Origin: Gymnorhina tibicen
Taxonomy: Eukaryota; Chordata; Aves; Passeriformes; Artamidae
Reading direction: 5' to 3'
NCBI GenBank assembly: GCA_013399875.1
Contig: VXAZ01006903.1
Coordinates: 1 to 64,000, forward strand
Length of the DNA stretch: 64,000 nucleotides
Numbering within the stretch: the first letter of the stretch is position 1; every line of letters begins with the position of its first letter. A program made the translations under genes and the position numbers. The notes beneath the pieces were generated by a model that did not search any database, was not told the origin of the DNA, and saw only the letters and a list, made by a program, of their open reading frames with translations. Shown in pieces: positions 45,715-57,515 of the stretch.

Positions 45715-47852
45715 AACCCGAAACAGCAAGTTTTTGAACTTAAATATGGCGATCACCTTCTTCTGATGTACTATAATTTCAGTTCTGAACGGAATAAACG
45801 TGTTTCAACAAAAGCTTCCATTTTTTTCCCAATCAAGACAGGTTGTGCTAATTAGCTGCCATAAAGAACAGAGGCAAGCACAGAGCCACAGCATCCCTGA
45901 GGAAGATGTGAGAACCCCAGTCCATTCCCATCTACCTTTCCATAAGATAAATGAGTGACATATTTTCGAGGTGGTCATTGTAATCCTAATAATAACTTAA
46001 TGTATTTTGTCTTCTTTGTAATACCTATAGGTATTTTTGAACAGAAATGTCGTATCAAAAGTGCTTTTTTCAGTTTTTAATCCTCTCACAAGAAGTGCCC
46101 TTTGTTACAAGCCTACTTTTGGAATTTCAATTCTGACTGTAAAGAATTTCAATAGATTCCACCTCTGCTCCTTTTTTACAGGCACAATTCCCTTTCAAGC
46201 AGTTTTGGAAGGAAGGTATTTTCAAGATCTAAGCTGAGAGAGAAAGTGGATTCTTCTTCACTGCCACTTCATTGTGCTTTAAGGTCTCTCTGCTAACGTG
46301 AGGAAAACATTTAATTACTGAAAGGTTTCCCCCTGCACGATGGTGGGAAAAGGAGTTCTCAATCCCAGAGCAACAGGATCCAGATGTAATTTAATGTGAG
46401 ATGGATTCTACTATTAATATCTAAATTCTTGCCCCAGCTTCTCTTCCAGGATATTTTACAGCATCTGTGGGTGTTCCACAAAGTTTCTGTCAGTTTTATC
46501 CTCTGAGCACTGGACAGTTCTTGGTTTTAGATCTCACCTTAACATTTCTTATTCCTTTGCAGTAATTTAACCAAGGCAAAGCTGGCAGCAGAAACCCTGG
46601 GGCTCAGATGTTCCGTTTTATTTAGGCATCCATTCCTCATTATTTGAGAATTAAAAAAAACCCCAAATTTAATATAATAACCCTCTACCACCACCAGTTT
46701 AATTTTCTTTGAAATAATTTTTTATTATTGGCCGTATAACAGCACGAGCTGATAAAAGAGCACAATATTTCACAAAGAGAACCAGGCTTTAGAGAACTTG
46801 CAATGGCACCTTCCTGGATAACTTCCTATGAGTAATAAATGGAATGTGTTCACACAAGGCTTAAAAAATGGTCACATGGAGCTGAATATGAGGCAGGGTG
46901 TGAGTAATGACAGGCCCATATCAGCAGTAGTAAGCAACTCTAATCTGGAACAGCATATGCAGAATTAATTGAAATTCAATTATCTGTATTAAAACGCCTC
47001 CTAGGAACAATGGAGAAAGATATAATATTTAAAAAGAAGAAAATTATCCATATGTGGCTTTTAGAAAACAAGGAGGCTGCATAAATAATGAGAAATGAGC
47101 AGCTAGATCATTATACACCTGTGCTTCACTGAGAGATTTTTTCCTGGTAGGATTTTGATCTTTGCTAACCAACCTTTCTCTTAGAGGAAAAATTTTTGTC
47201 TCTTCTGATTTGATAGACACTGTCATCTTTAGTAAAAAGAAAAGCAAATATCAGAGCTCTGTTGAATATTACACAGTGTGAAGAATCTCATGGGTTTTCC
47301 TACATATTCACGGACTAAATTTTTCTTCAGTATTGATGTGTTTAAATTCAGGACTTCTGTATTGTGACAGTGGAAAAGGAAAAAAAAAAAACCAAACCAG
47401 GAAAGCAGCAATGAAAGAAGATCATAAATCAGTCTTATTTTCCAATTAAAAAAGAAAAAAAATTCTCTCCTTGGTCTGTTACGGCCAGATTAAAAGTCGT
47501 TCACACGGTTCAAAAAACAGCGTAAATTTCCCGTTTTGCCTTGTTTTCCTGGAGCAGACGCCCTGTGGATTAGTTACTGGGATTACTTCACCAAGAACTG
47601 AAGTGAGTTCCAGGGATGGCCCAGTGATGCTGCTGGGATGTGTTACAGGCACGGATCATGTTAAGAGCTAAAGGGAACTCACCACGCCTGTGAAGCTGGG
47701 GCTTTGCTGCTGGCCTAATTAAGTTATTAACAACTTAATGAGTGCACAAGCAGTTGTTCCAACTGCAGAAAAACCTAATTATAATGCAGCTAAAATAATT
47801 ACGCAGGAAGCCTTCCTGGAAGGAAGGTGTCTTTTAGGGGTTGTGTTCATGA
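45715..47852. other. unique intergenic sequence
   Basis: A+T-rich; no gene or repeat family recognised. Confidence 0.5.
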
Positions 47853-48088
47853 AGTCACAGAATCATGGAACAGTTTGGGTTGGAAGGGATTTTAAGGCTC
47901 ACCCAGTGCCACCCCCTGCCATGGTCAGGGACACCTTCCACTGTCCCAGCTCGCTCCCAGCCCCGTCCAGCCTGGCCTTGGACACTCCCAGGGATCCAGG
48001 GGCAGCCACAGCTTCTCTGGGCACCCTGTGCCAGGGCCTCCCCACCCTCACAGGGAAGGATTCCTTGTGTAATATCCCACCTAAACGT
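47853..48088 (-). mobile_element. CR1 3' fragment, type I
   Basis: Antisense tail TCACAGAATCATGGAACAGT, 'gggttggaagggattttaag', 'gacaccttccactgtcccag', 'ccagcctggccttggacact', 'ggcagccacagcttctctgg' and 'tcccacctaaacg'. A well-preserved 236 bp with an intact 3' end. Confidence 0.95.
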
Positions 48089-50074
48089 GAGGAACAAATC
48101 TACCATGGACTCAGAAGGCAGAATAAGATTGCGCACAGAGTTTCGGATGAGATGGAGCTTGTAACTTCCTCCCAAATTCCCAACAGGACCTTGGGTGGAG
48201 TTGTTACCCCCTCAGTCCTTCTTAATGATGTTCTGTGCCAGAACACCCACAAACACATGGATCCACATGGATCATACACCATTTCCCAGCAAACAGCTTG
48301 AGCTCAACCCAAGCTAACTGGGCACAAGCTGCTGCATTAATTTCTAAGGGTTTTGGAGCACCTTCTCTTTGATAAACGCCATTTAAAGGTTTCCCAAATG
48401 CCAGTGACCAGTGAGACCCAGAGGCTGAAAGCAAATGGGAAAGGCAGATGACAGAAAGAGCAGCCAACAGTATTTTGAGGGGGGGTCTTTCTGGCCACAT
48501 ATTCACAAGTGCTTGAGATACTTAGGAACATTGTCTTTAGCAGTTTCACACACTTGAATTAAAATCTACATCCCAATCTGCACTGGATGAGTATTGCACA
48601 ACACCTGCTGTGGAGCCTGGGGTCCTTTCACAAGGACAAACAGGATGCACAACTCAATCCACATTCCATTCGTTTTTGGATAAGAAGAATCAGTTTGGTT
48701 ACAGAGAGAAAAGGTTTTCTGACAGAAGTGCGGATTTCTGGTATTTCTTGGAAAACGGGTCGTCACACCCATTTCCTAAATGGCATTCGGGTAACTCGGC
48801 TGTCACACAGACAGCTTGTTCATATGCCAGCTGAGAAAAGGAGAAGCAAAATGCGGTTCATAAAGTGATCCAAAATGCTTTGAAATTAATTTAATATTTT
48901 AAATTTTGCAGGGGTTGAATTACTGCTCTGTGCAGGTGGACAATATATTTTACATATATTTATATATATATTTGCCTGTGTGCACAGACTTTTGTCTGTA
49001 TATACCAAGGATTTTCCATTATCCAAAGCAGATGCACGAGTCAATTTTCCCATGTTTACAAGAATTCTACAAAATAAAATCCTCCTGCAGCAGCAGGAGG
49101 TCTTTTAAATACACATTCTAAAAGGCATGCACGGTTAATTTTAGGCAGAAACACTAAACCTTCTTATGGAAACAGAATTAGTAATTAGTAGGAAACAGTG
49201 AAGACTGAGATTCTTTATATCTTTCTATTCAAAGTCCATTAGCAGCTTAAGCTTATTTTCCAAATTCAAAGTAATGCTAATATTTCAATAAGCAGTGAAG
49301 TCTGAATGCATTAAAGTAGAATCGCATCTGTTTTCTACAAATCTTAGTGAATAGACTTCACCCAAAGAAGAAAAAATAGAAGTAAAGAAAAAGGAGGAGA
49401 AAACTTGCTGCATTCCATCCTTTCCAATTAATGTAAATGCAGAAGATCATGATTTGTGGTTTTGTACAGCAGCTTAGGTGAGCAGTCATTATGAAGGACT
49501 GAGCACCTCCCTGACTGGAAATGTGAGCAGCTTGTGCGACCAGAACTGATCAAAACTGGTTTTTAACAAGGCCTCCATTTTTATGCCACTGATTTGTACA
49601 ACACAGGCTCTGATTTTAAAAATAAGCCTCAGCCTCCAGTCTGTTATTCCTGAGGAACACCGACAGGAAGACAGGAGCAGCTTTGGCAACGAGCACCAAC
49701 CAGGTTGTACAATAAATATTCCAGAAGTTCTACAGGTCATGTTAAGGCTCTGTCTTTTAATAATTTAAAATTTCCTATGGCTTCCCTGTTTGCAGCTCAT
49801 CACGTGAGTAAACATCAGTTTTGTAGCTCTGATACTGAGAGAGAAACTTCAAAAATTCCAAGAATTTTTGGGATTTTCCTTACCATTCATTTAATGCAAC
49901 TCCTGGTTTTTTGTTTGAGAAATTTTTAAAATATATTTCGTGGAAAACACAGGGGCACCTGAAACTGGAATTTTTGCAGTTTTACTTAGAGACACAGAAA
50001 ATAATGCTTTCCACAGCAGATGTGTGAACTTTTTAAATTGCAGTGATTTAGGAAAAACACAAATGCAGTTACTC
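48089..50074. other. unique intergenic sequence
   Basis: A+T-rich with a TATA-type run at about 48945-48972. Open frames under 100 codons without domains. No CR1. Confidence 0.5.
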
Positions 50075-50140
50075 TATAAAATATTTCAAATTTTAACTTC
50101 ACAAAATATTTTAAATTTTAACTTTATAAAATATTTTATG
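50075..50140 (+). repeat. 25-bp tandem repeat, about 2.6 copies
   Basis: Units 'ataaaatatttcaaatttta', 'cacaaaatattttaaatttt' and 'tataaaatattttatgg', each joined by 'actt'. Confidence 0.8.
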
Positions 50141-50297
50141 GTTTATTAAAAAAAACCCTCAGTACCTGAAGATGCTGGAAGAAACACTTCTTTGGGAGTA
50201 GTGCCTCTTGAATTTATACTTACCAGAAAGCGTTTGGAAGTCTATAATTAAATCACAATTACTGGAATTACAGGCAGCTTGTGGAATAAGATTTTCG
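50141..50297. other. unique spacer
   Basis: No recognised feature. Confidence 0.5.
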
Positions 50298-50370
50298 TCA
50301 AGAACTGCTTGTCCTCAAGAACTCAAGAACTGTTTCCTCAAGAACAAGACTGCCCACAAGAACTGCTTCT
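50298..50370 (+). repeat. irregular CAAGAAC repeat cluster
   Basis: CAAGAAC starts at 50299, 50316, 50324, 50339 and 50357. Three are followed by TGCTT or TGTTT. Spacings of 17, 8, 15 and 18 bp suggest a tandem array broken by small indels. Confidence 0.75.
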
Positions 50371-52242
50371 TTGCGAAGACCCAAATTGCGAGGGCTGCCA
50401 CACAGAAGGCGAAACCTTAGGAAATGACCCACACCAAAGCCTTTTCCTATGAAAAGATATTTCACTTATAGTCTTACAATAGATCAGGGACCTGGAAGAG
50501 CTCTGAAGCTGGAATGAGTCGTGAAGGAAGAGCAGGGAAAATGCGAGGAAGTAGTTCATACCAGGAAACTGGCGTGTGTCGTTTGACCTGAACAGAAGCT
50601 GAATTTGGGTAGCGAAATAAGTCTGGCAATAAATAAATCTGGCAATCTTTCCTTCTTCCTTTTTTTTTTTCAGCTAGTGAAGTTGTTCTTATTTTAGGTA
50701 GGCCCTAGTTTGGAATTACTGTGCGTGTTTTATTCCATGCCTGGCTCCTCCTCACCGTCGCCTGACTTAATCGGCGCCACAAAGGAACCCAAATCTCCAG
50801 CACGGGGTGGGCAGGAGCAATTCCAGCATTCAGGACATCCTCACTGAACTCTCAGCTCACGGATTGCTTGGAGAACAGTGAGTTAATTCCCTTTTAAAGG
50901 CTCCCTGGGAGTAAAGAACACCATTCTCCCCGTCAGAGGTGGTGGCACCGCTGACGGCCCCAGCTGCAGTAGCCAGACAGGGGGGTTTGAAGGACAGCAG
51001 CAGAAGCCACGTCTGGTAAAAAAAGTCACATTCCCCCGCTCCTGTGACTTCGCCGGTGCCAGATAAAAGGCTTTGTCTGATTTTGAAAGTGGCAAAAAAG
51101 CACAGGGTACAAAAGTGAACTTGGATTAAGGGATCAGGGTGCGCAGCCCTGAAGTGCAAAGTTGTTGGTTTGGTTTTTTGTTTTTTTGTTTTTTTTTTTT
51201 TTCTGGAATCAGCTAATACTTAAAAAAAGAAATCATCAGAAAAACCAAACAATAAGTGGCTTCTCAGCCAGTTCTGCTTGCTGCCTGGAAGATGTGGAGA
51301 ATTTCCATTCCTTCTGTCTGGCACATTTGTTTAAATACAAATATAACTGGTTCCATAGCCAGATGGAATCCTGCTGTCCAAATCTGTGGAACTGCTTTCC
51401 CACATAGGCCTTGCCTGTTTTAATCAGTGTAACAGAAACACATTGATACTTCTTCTCATTTTTTGGGTCTGTTTTCTTCATTGATGAAAGATTAATTAGG
51501 AAAGGCACGGGAGAGGAGGGAGCCAGCCTTTTCTGCACCACCACTGCCTTAAACCCTGCTTTGAAATGGGAGAAGTGTTCCCTGGGAGGGTTTTTTTTGT
51601 CCTGGTTCAAAAGGTATTTGTAGAAGCATGACTCACTTCTCTGGCCCCTGGCTGCCACTAATCCCTTTCATGAGGATGACCAGGAAGGCTGACAGCTAAT
51701 CGATTATTTACTTAGTCCTTAACTTGTTGTGCTCCGAGGAATTTAGCACGTCAATCAGTGAAAGATGATGCACTCCCAGCTTCCATCTACCCGGCTCCAC
51801 AGACTCCCAGCCTTCAGTCCGTGCGGGGCCCCTCTGAAAGCTCTGATCACACATCTTGACATGTTTTTAGGGGGGAAAGAAGTGGATTATGAGACTGAAC
51901 ACATTTTAAGTGTAAATCCAGGAAGTTTATAACTTGCAATATATGCTTTTATTTTCCTTTACCTCATGTCTTTCCTTTCTCACTGTGAAAATGGATGAAA
52001 GCAATTAGCACAGACCTGTAATCGCCAAACAGCAAATTTTTATCAGAGATGTCCAGGCTGACCCTCTTCTCCTTTCAGGGTTTCTTTCATCCATGCAATT
52101 TAGACTGAAGTAATGCCCTAAACAGCATTGTAAAAAACACAGGGGGCTTTTCTTAAACATGCTTGACACGTGTATTTACTCCAGATAAAAACCATTTTCT
52201 GTAAGTTTGCAGCCATCCCTGGGAAAGCTGGGGGCCCACAGG
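50371..52242. other. unique intergenic sequence
   Basis: Includes a T-rich tract at 51163-51203 and a GC-balanced stretch at 50730-51060. An antisense open frame of 140 codons (51236-51658) has no recognisable domain. Confidence 0.45.
51163..51203. repeat. T-rich homopolymer tract
   Basis: TTTTTTG-type units ending in T15CT, possibly the antisense of an old poly(A) tract. Confidence 0.8.
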
Positions 52243-52384
52243 ATTCACCATCCCTGCAGTGCTTGAGAGGCATCTGGACCTGGCACTGGGTGATGTGTTC
52301 AGGGGTCACAGTGGTACTGCCTGACTGATGGCTGGACTGGGTGAAGTTAAAGGTCTCTTCAAGCCTTGATCATTGGAGGATTCC
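52243..52384 (+). mobile_element. CR1 3' fragment, type V
   Basis: 'caccatccctgcagtgcttg', 'agaggcatctggacctggca', 'ctgggtgatgtgttcagggg' and 'ggctggactgggtgaagtta', ending 'gccttgatcattggaggatt'. Old copy. Confidence 0.85.
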
Positions 52385-52789
52385 AACTTCAGTTTTGCCT
52401 TAGAATGTTTTGAGTGCATTCCTAAGAAATTAAATTAACTGTATTCTTTTTCTAACAAAAGGCCCGGCAAAAAAGCTAATTACTAAATTTAAAAAGGTAT
52501 AGTTATCTCAGTGCAATTCAAGAACTCCCTGGAAGTTTCTAAAGCTTTGGAGTTCCTCCTTGTTTGAAACCACTGTGTTACTTCTGGGGTGTTTACAGTC
52601 CTTTCTGTATTTTAAATTAACTAACTCCATGTCTGCTTGTGCAGCCCTGCACACAGAGTTGCACAGCTCTCTGGGCACTATAATTGTCGGTGATACAATG
52701 TTATCGATCCAACAATCCAGTATTATCCATCCGTGGAGCCTGGAGGCAGCCGCCGTGCACAGGGGGAGTTCACGCTCCTGGGGAACAGG
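52385..52789. other. unique spacer
   Basis: No recognised feature. Confidence 0.5.
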
Positions 52790-53480
52790 GGGCAGGTAAG
52801 GAGAGAAGTCAGGCCTGAACTGCAGGAAAACAAACTTCAGCTCTTCAAGGAGACGGTAAATGCAATCCCCTGGGAGGCTGGGGAGCAGAACAGAGCTGGC
52901 AGATCTTTAGGGAAATCTTCCACGGAACGCCAGAGCCGGTGATCCCCAGGAGCCAGAAATGGGGCAAGGAAGGCAGGAGCCCAGGATGGCTGAGGAGGGA
53001 CCTGCTGGTGAGACTAAAGGGACGGGAGCGAATGCACAGGCGGTGGGAACATGGACAGGTGGCCTGGGAAGAGCCTAGGAATGAAATTTGGGTGTGTAGG
53101 GACGGGGTGAGGAAGGCAAAGCTGGAACTGAACCTGGCAAGGGACACAAGGAATAACAGGAAGGGCTTCTTCAGGTCTGGTAACCAGGAAAGGAAGGTCA
53201 AAGAAGGCGTCACCCCTTGACAAACAAGGCTGGGAAGCTGGTAAAAATGGATGAGGAGAAGGCTGAGGAGCTCAGCAGGTGTTGTGTTTCAGTCTTCAAT
53301 GACAACCTCTAAAAAAGCAAATCTGGAGTGTCTGGACAGCAGGATGGGGATTGTGGGAGAAAAGTCCCTCTCCCTGGAAGTAAAGATCAGGTTCATGAGG
53401 ACCTGAGGAACCTGAACATCCCTAAATCTGTGGGATCCGATGAGATGCATCCCAAAGTCCCAAGGGAATTGTTCTTTACT
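52790..53480 (+). mobile_element. internal CR1 ORF2 segment (between endonuclease and RT)
   Basis: Sense, translated remnants in more than one frame. About 52810-52950: LRPELQENKLQLFKETVNAIPW. About 52940-53215: a 93-codon frame with RSPGWLRRDLLVRLKGRERM, then RRWEHGQVAWEEPRNE and AKLELNLARDTRNNRKGFF. This resembles the CR1 linker region (PAWLNRELWLELR.KR..YDLWKKGQAT.EDY, then LELNLA..VK.NKK.FY). About 53390-53480: HEDLRNLNIPKSVGSDEMHP resembles the L..L...KSMGPDGIHP block just upstream of RT. Stops and frameshifts throughout. No CR1 3' end follows. Confidence 0.85.
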
Positions 53481-54167
53481 GCCTCTCCACATCAATCCAT
53501 CTCCCACTCAGTCAGGGAACAGGAGAGAATTCAAGTGCTTAATTCCACTGGAAGCCTTTGGTGCTTTGGAAGAAGAAAATACCAATATTTTGCACTCATT
53601 CAGATTTGAGAAACAGTCTCTTTGACAACATTAATGTCTTTCTGCCTGTCAGGTTATGAAAAGTTAATCCTTTGGCAGTGCAGGGAGGTACAAGCACTCC
53701 TCAATTAGGTTTCATCGCCTGGCTGACTGTCTGAGGTGTGTTTTGTTTGCTCGTATCGCTGCAAAATAAACAGCTAAATAAATGCCAGCCCAGTGTGTGA
53801 GAGGGGTCTGACTGAAAGGAAAAATTCAGTTAAAACTTCAAATAAATGTCGTTTTGTTCCTCTACTCAGTAATATTAGTGGCTTTTCCACTTGGAATTTC
53901 CAGTGAATGGATTATTACTATTTTTAGGGAACAACAGATAGGAGAGCTTGACACTGACCTCAAGTCGCTCTTAGTGCTGCTGTACTAATGACACCAACTA
54001 ATGTTCATAATTAAGAGGAAGCTATGATAATCAGTAAAATTTTGTAACCTAACAAAAAAAAAAAAAAAAAAAAAAGCAACAACAACACCAGCAGCCATGA
54101 GAAGTGGTGATGGAAAAAAATGGCAAAATATGGCCTAAACTGAGTTAATCGTACTTACACAATTTCT
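53481..54167. other. unique spacer
   Basis: Holds the poly(A) tract at 54054-54075. No gene recognised. Confidence 0.5.
54054..54075 (+). repeat. A22 homopolymer
   Basis: 22 uninterrupted A followed by GCAACAACAACACC. The upstream sequence does not resemble a known retrogene. Confidence 0.9.
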
Positions 54168-54270
54168 GAGCAGCCTGGGCTAGTGGAAGGTGTCCTTGCC
54201 CGTGGTGGGAGGGTGGAAAAAGGATGATCCTTAGGGTTTCTTCCAACCCAAGCCATTCTGGGATTGTTTG
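54168..54270 (+). mobile_element. CR1 3' fragment, type I
   Basis: 'gcagcctgggctagtggaag', 'gtgtccttgcccgtggtggg' and 'tttcttccaacccaagccat', then TCTGGGATTG. About 103 bp. Confidence 0.9.
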
Positions 54271-54611
54271 CGTTTCACAGTTACTGCGATTGTCAGAACT
54301 GCATTATAACCAAACCTTAGTGCATCATCTGCCCCAAAATGCAGGCACTGTTACCGTCCCCACACCCAGTTTACAGCCCCTGCTACACAAAGGGGATGAG
54401 GAGTGAAAAAACCGGAGCGGGGTGAAAGAATTCCAGACAAACCACACAAGAGATGGGTATAGCTGCATGTCTGTAGAACCTTGATCCTCAGGAGGGAGAC
54501 AGATCTTCCCTCTGACCCTGAGGTCAGTGACTCCAGCGCTCCTTCCAACCCCAAGGTCTTTTGCATTAATTGTTGGAGCAGGTGAAGATCAGAAGATGCT
54601 TTGATCTAACT
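54271..54611. other. unique spacer
   Basis: No recognised feature. Confidence 0.5.
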
Positions 54612-54691
54612 CATACCACCCCTGGAAGTGTCCAACACACGTGTGAATGTGGCACTTGGGGACACGGGTTAGGGGTGACCGTGGTGGTGTA

Positions 54692-54711
54692 CTAGTTTGA
54701 AAGCAAACTAG
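54692..54711. repeat. perfect hairpin at the LTR end
   Basis: CTAGTTTG, loop AAAG, CAAACTAG: an 8-bp perfect stem just inside the LTR border. Confidence 0.85.
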
Positions 54712-54900
54712 AGAGAGACCCCAAGTCAGAAACGCAATTTAATAGGAAAAATAAAATAAATGCAGTAGTACCAAAAAAGAACAACCCACTGACAAAGTCA
54801 GAGCACAAACCTGACCCCCTGATAATCGGGGGGTTGGTAACAGTCCAATTAGATGGTGACTGCAGTCCTCCTGGAGTGATGGTTCTGTTGAAAGGTCTGG

Positions 54901-54901
54901 N
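54901..54901. other. undetermined base (N)
   Basis: A single N inside the LTR insertion; probably a collapsed gap. Confidence 0.9.
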
Positions 54902-55003
54902 GTCACTCAGGACAAGTGGTGATGCTGGTTTGATGGATGGTTGGACTGGATGATCTCAGGGGTGTTCTCCACCCTTAATGATCCTGTGATTCCATGATTC
55001 CCC

Positions 55004-56110
55004 AGAATGTGGAAGCGCAGCAGAGACCTTGAATGAATTTCCAACAACTTCCCCTGATCTGACATGTTCCAGAACAGAGAGGTTCTTCTTTTTATGATGA
55101 TCCCAGGAGTTATGGAGGATTCTGTTATTTTAGGCTACTTTCTACATCCCTCAAAGCTTTCCTGGGCCGAACAGCTGGAAGTGGGATAAAGCATGAGCTG
55201 CAGGACTCTTGAGATGAAATCCTGGTCCTGCCTGATGTACATGGAATCACTGCAGATTTCCTTCAGATTTTAGGGCTCTGCAATGAGAAATACGTGATCA
55301 GACACGAGAAATACCCGTTGTTTGTGCAGCATGAGACTGAGACCCCGGCAAGTTTTGACAACCAGGAGTGTCTTCCTTTCACATCATGGCCTGCAGCTCC
55401 TAGACGTGGATGTTTTCTGTCTGTATGTGTGTGTCTGTGGCTGTGTGTTCATGCACGTAGGCATATCTAACATCAGACAACATCCAGAATTATTCTAGAC
55501 TCTGGTAATTGTGTAAACCTCAGCTCTTCTCAGTTCCCATGGCAACAGGACACTGCACTGAGATAGGACTGGTCTTCCCCCGATATGATTTTGATCAGCT
55601 CTTTCTGTTGCAAATTAATATCAAATTGGAAGTCAATAATAGATGAAAATAACTTTCAAAGCAGCAGCCAGGGATGTGAACAGGGCGAGGGGCAGGAAGA
55701 ATGAAGCCATTCAGCTGTCAGCTGCTTCTGCTAGAAAGCAGAGTAAAACAGAGAGAAAGCTACTGATTTTTGTGGAAACTCAGTGTAAAACAGCTTTCAG
55801 GAGTATTTCAGTGCAGAACCAGTTATTTAAACTGCATGCAGAATGATAAGCTATAGTCTCCTCTCTGCATTTTAAGGCCTTCATTCCCAGCTTTTAATTA
55901 GACATTGCTTGACTCATCTTTATGTTAAGGACCTGATGATTAGAGGTGACACGTTGCTATAAATCCCCTACGCACACTGTCATCCCCTGGAGGCAAAGCC
56001 ACGCTTACAGCCTCTATTCCCAAAAAAGCCAACAACCTACAAGAAAGAGTGAAAGGGCAATTACGATGGAAGCTATGGAAGATTTACGTAAAAACATGTT
56101 GTGCTTGATC
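55004..56110. other. unique intergenic sequence
   Basis: A short TG-rich stretch at about 55418-55450. No gene recognised. Confidence 0.5.
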
Positions 56111-56222
56111 ATGGAATCACAAAATCCCAGAACGGCTTGGGTTGGAAGGGACCTTCTAGATCATCTCGTTCCACCCCCTGCTGTGTGCAGGGACACCTTC
56201 CTTGGTTGCTCCAAGCCCCCAA
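56111..56222 (-). mobile_element. CR1 3' fragment, type I
   Basis: Antisense tail ATGGAATCACAAAATCCCAG, 'aacggcttgggttggaaggg', 'accttctagatcatctcgtt' and 'cagggacaccttccttggtt', then 'gctccaagcccc'. About 112 bp. Confidence 0.92.
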
Positions 56223-57515
56223 GATGATGGCCCCATCTGCTTTTTTTTTTAATTGGTTCAGAACATGTTAACGGTTTTAAAACTGTGAAACTACTTGGAA
56301 GAAATTAATTTCATTTAATCTGGGAGGAAAAAAAAGTGCCTCTATGACTTTGGAGCCAGCATGCCTAAGTACTGAAATAGAACTCAGGGAAATTTAACTT
56401 GGAAAGTCATATTTGTCATGAAAGATTACATCCAAATAGGCGAGGAATAAACAGCTCCACAAACCCCATTATTACAAGGCTTCCCTAAACAAATATTCTT
56501 TTCCTTTTGGAAATCCTGACTACCCAGCAGACGAAGCTTTTGCCCACATGCTGCTGTTCTGATTACAAAACTCCTGGTGCACCATGCACACACACACACA
56601 TTAAGTACAACTTATGCCTCCCCACAGCTCTTTTTCTTAGCATGAATCCCCAGTGACTTCAGCAGAAAAGCTCCAGTGGAAATAAAAGCAGTGATCTCAA
56701 TTGAGCCATAAATTTCAGGGATATGTGTGGTTGTATGTGTTACTTCTATAAATACCAGTGATCTCTGTGTGAAAACAAGAATCAGAGAATTCCAGCTTAG
56801 ACTAGCAGTCTTTCCTTTTGAATATATAATCATTCATTTTTCTACCAGATGGACTTTAACCTCTAATTTTTAAAGTTCAGGGTTTCTGTTCATGAACAGA
56901 TCTGTTAAAATATATTCTCCGAAAAGCCAGCGCTCTACCCTGATAAATGGGAGAAAGACAGCACATACCTAAAGATCTATATGCTGACTCTCCTTGAGTC
57001 ATCCAGTAAAACAGTAATAAGAAACCTGAGAAAATTCAAAAAAAGCAAACAATTCTGAGTTGGCTTTTTTACACTGGGGGCAGCCTGCCCATGGAAAACT
57101 CCAGTGCGTGGCACTCACTGTCTCCAGGCAGAGGTTTGGGAGGTGTCTCACATCAGGTGTGGCTTGTGAGCCACTTTTATTGGCTCCTTGCAACGTGCTT
57201 TGCCAAGGAATGAAAGAGACTCAGAGAGCTCTGTAAATTCATTAATCTCATAGAGCAATTAGTGTAAAATCTAGCGAGTGCTAAATGACTGAAAATGAAT
57301 TAGTTGCAAGATAACATTTAATTTTCAGTAGTGTGCTCGTTTATTTATGTGACATGGCAAACTTTACAAGGCAAATGCAAACATTTAGACCCTGATCCCG
57401 CAACTGCCATGAAAGAAAACAGTTTTTCCTCACTTTTCTACCAAAACTGAAAGTTTCTGATTGACCAGTCAGGAGCTACGTGGAAGAATGGGTTACTGCT
57501 CTAGATGGTAGCTGG
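56223..57515. other. unique intergenic sequence
   Basis: A+T-rich, with (CA)7 at 56587-56600. No gene recognised. Confidence 0.5.
56587..56600. repeat. (CA)7 microsatellite
   Basis: Seven perfect CA units. Confidence 0.9.

Larger units (their letters stand above)
54687..54915. mobile_element. LTR-type insertion, incomplete at an N
   Basis: Starts GTGTACTAGTTTG and contains 'agagacc', 'cagaaacgcaatttaatag', 'cccactgacaaagtcagagc' and 'gactgcagtcctcctggagt'. This matches a common songbird endogenous-retrovirus LTR family as I recall it. GTGGTG at 54681-54686 and 54916-54921 could be a 6-bp target duplication, although the flank is GTG-rich. An N at 54901 sits 14 bp before the right border, and the element is shorter than I would expect, so sequence may be missing. 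No viral genes are present. Confidence 0.7.
54612..55003 (+). mobile_element. CR1 3' fragment, type V, interrupted by an LTR
   Basis: Left part 'ccacccctggaagtgtccaa', 'cacttggggacacgggttag' and 'gggtgaccgtggtg' to 54686. Right part resumes GTGGTGATGCTGGTTTGATG at 54916, then 'ggttggactggatgatctca' and 'cttaatgatcctgtgattcc', tail ATGATT. The middle 54687-54915 is an unrelated LTR sequence. Confidence 0.88.

Noticed and set aside
47738..48301. 187-codon plus frame
   Set aside because: Its middle is antisense CR1 and the flanks have no domain.
54054..54075. A22 tract as the tail of a processed pseudogene
   Set aside because: The upstream sequence has no recognisable gene body and no duplicated target site was visible.
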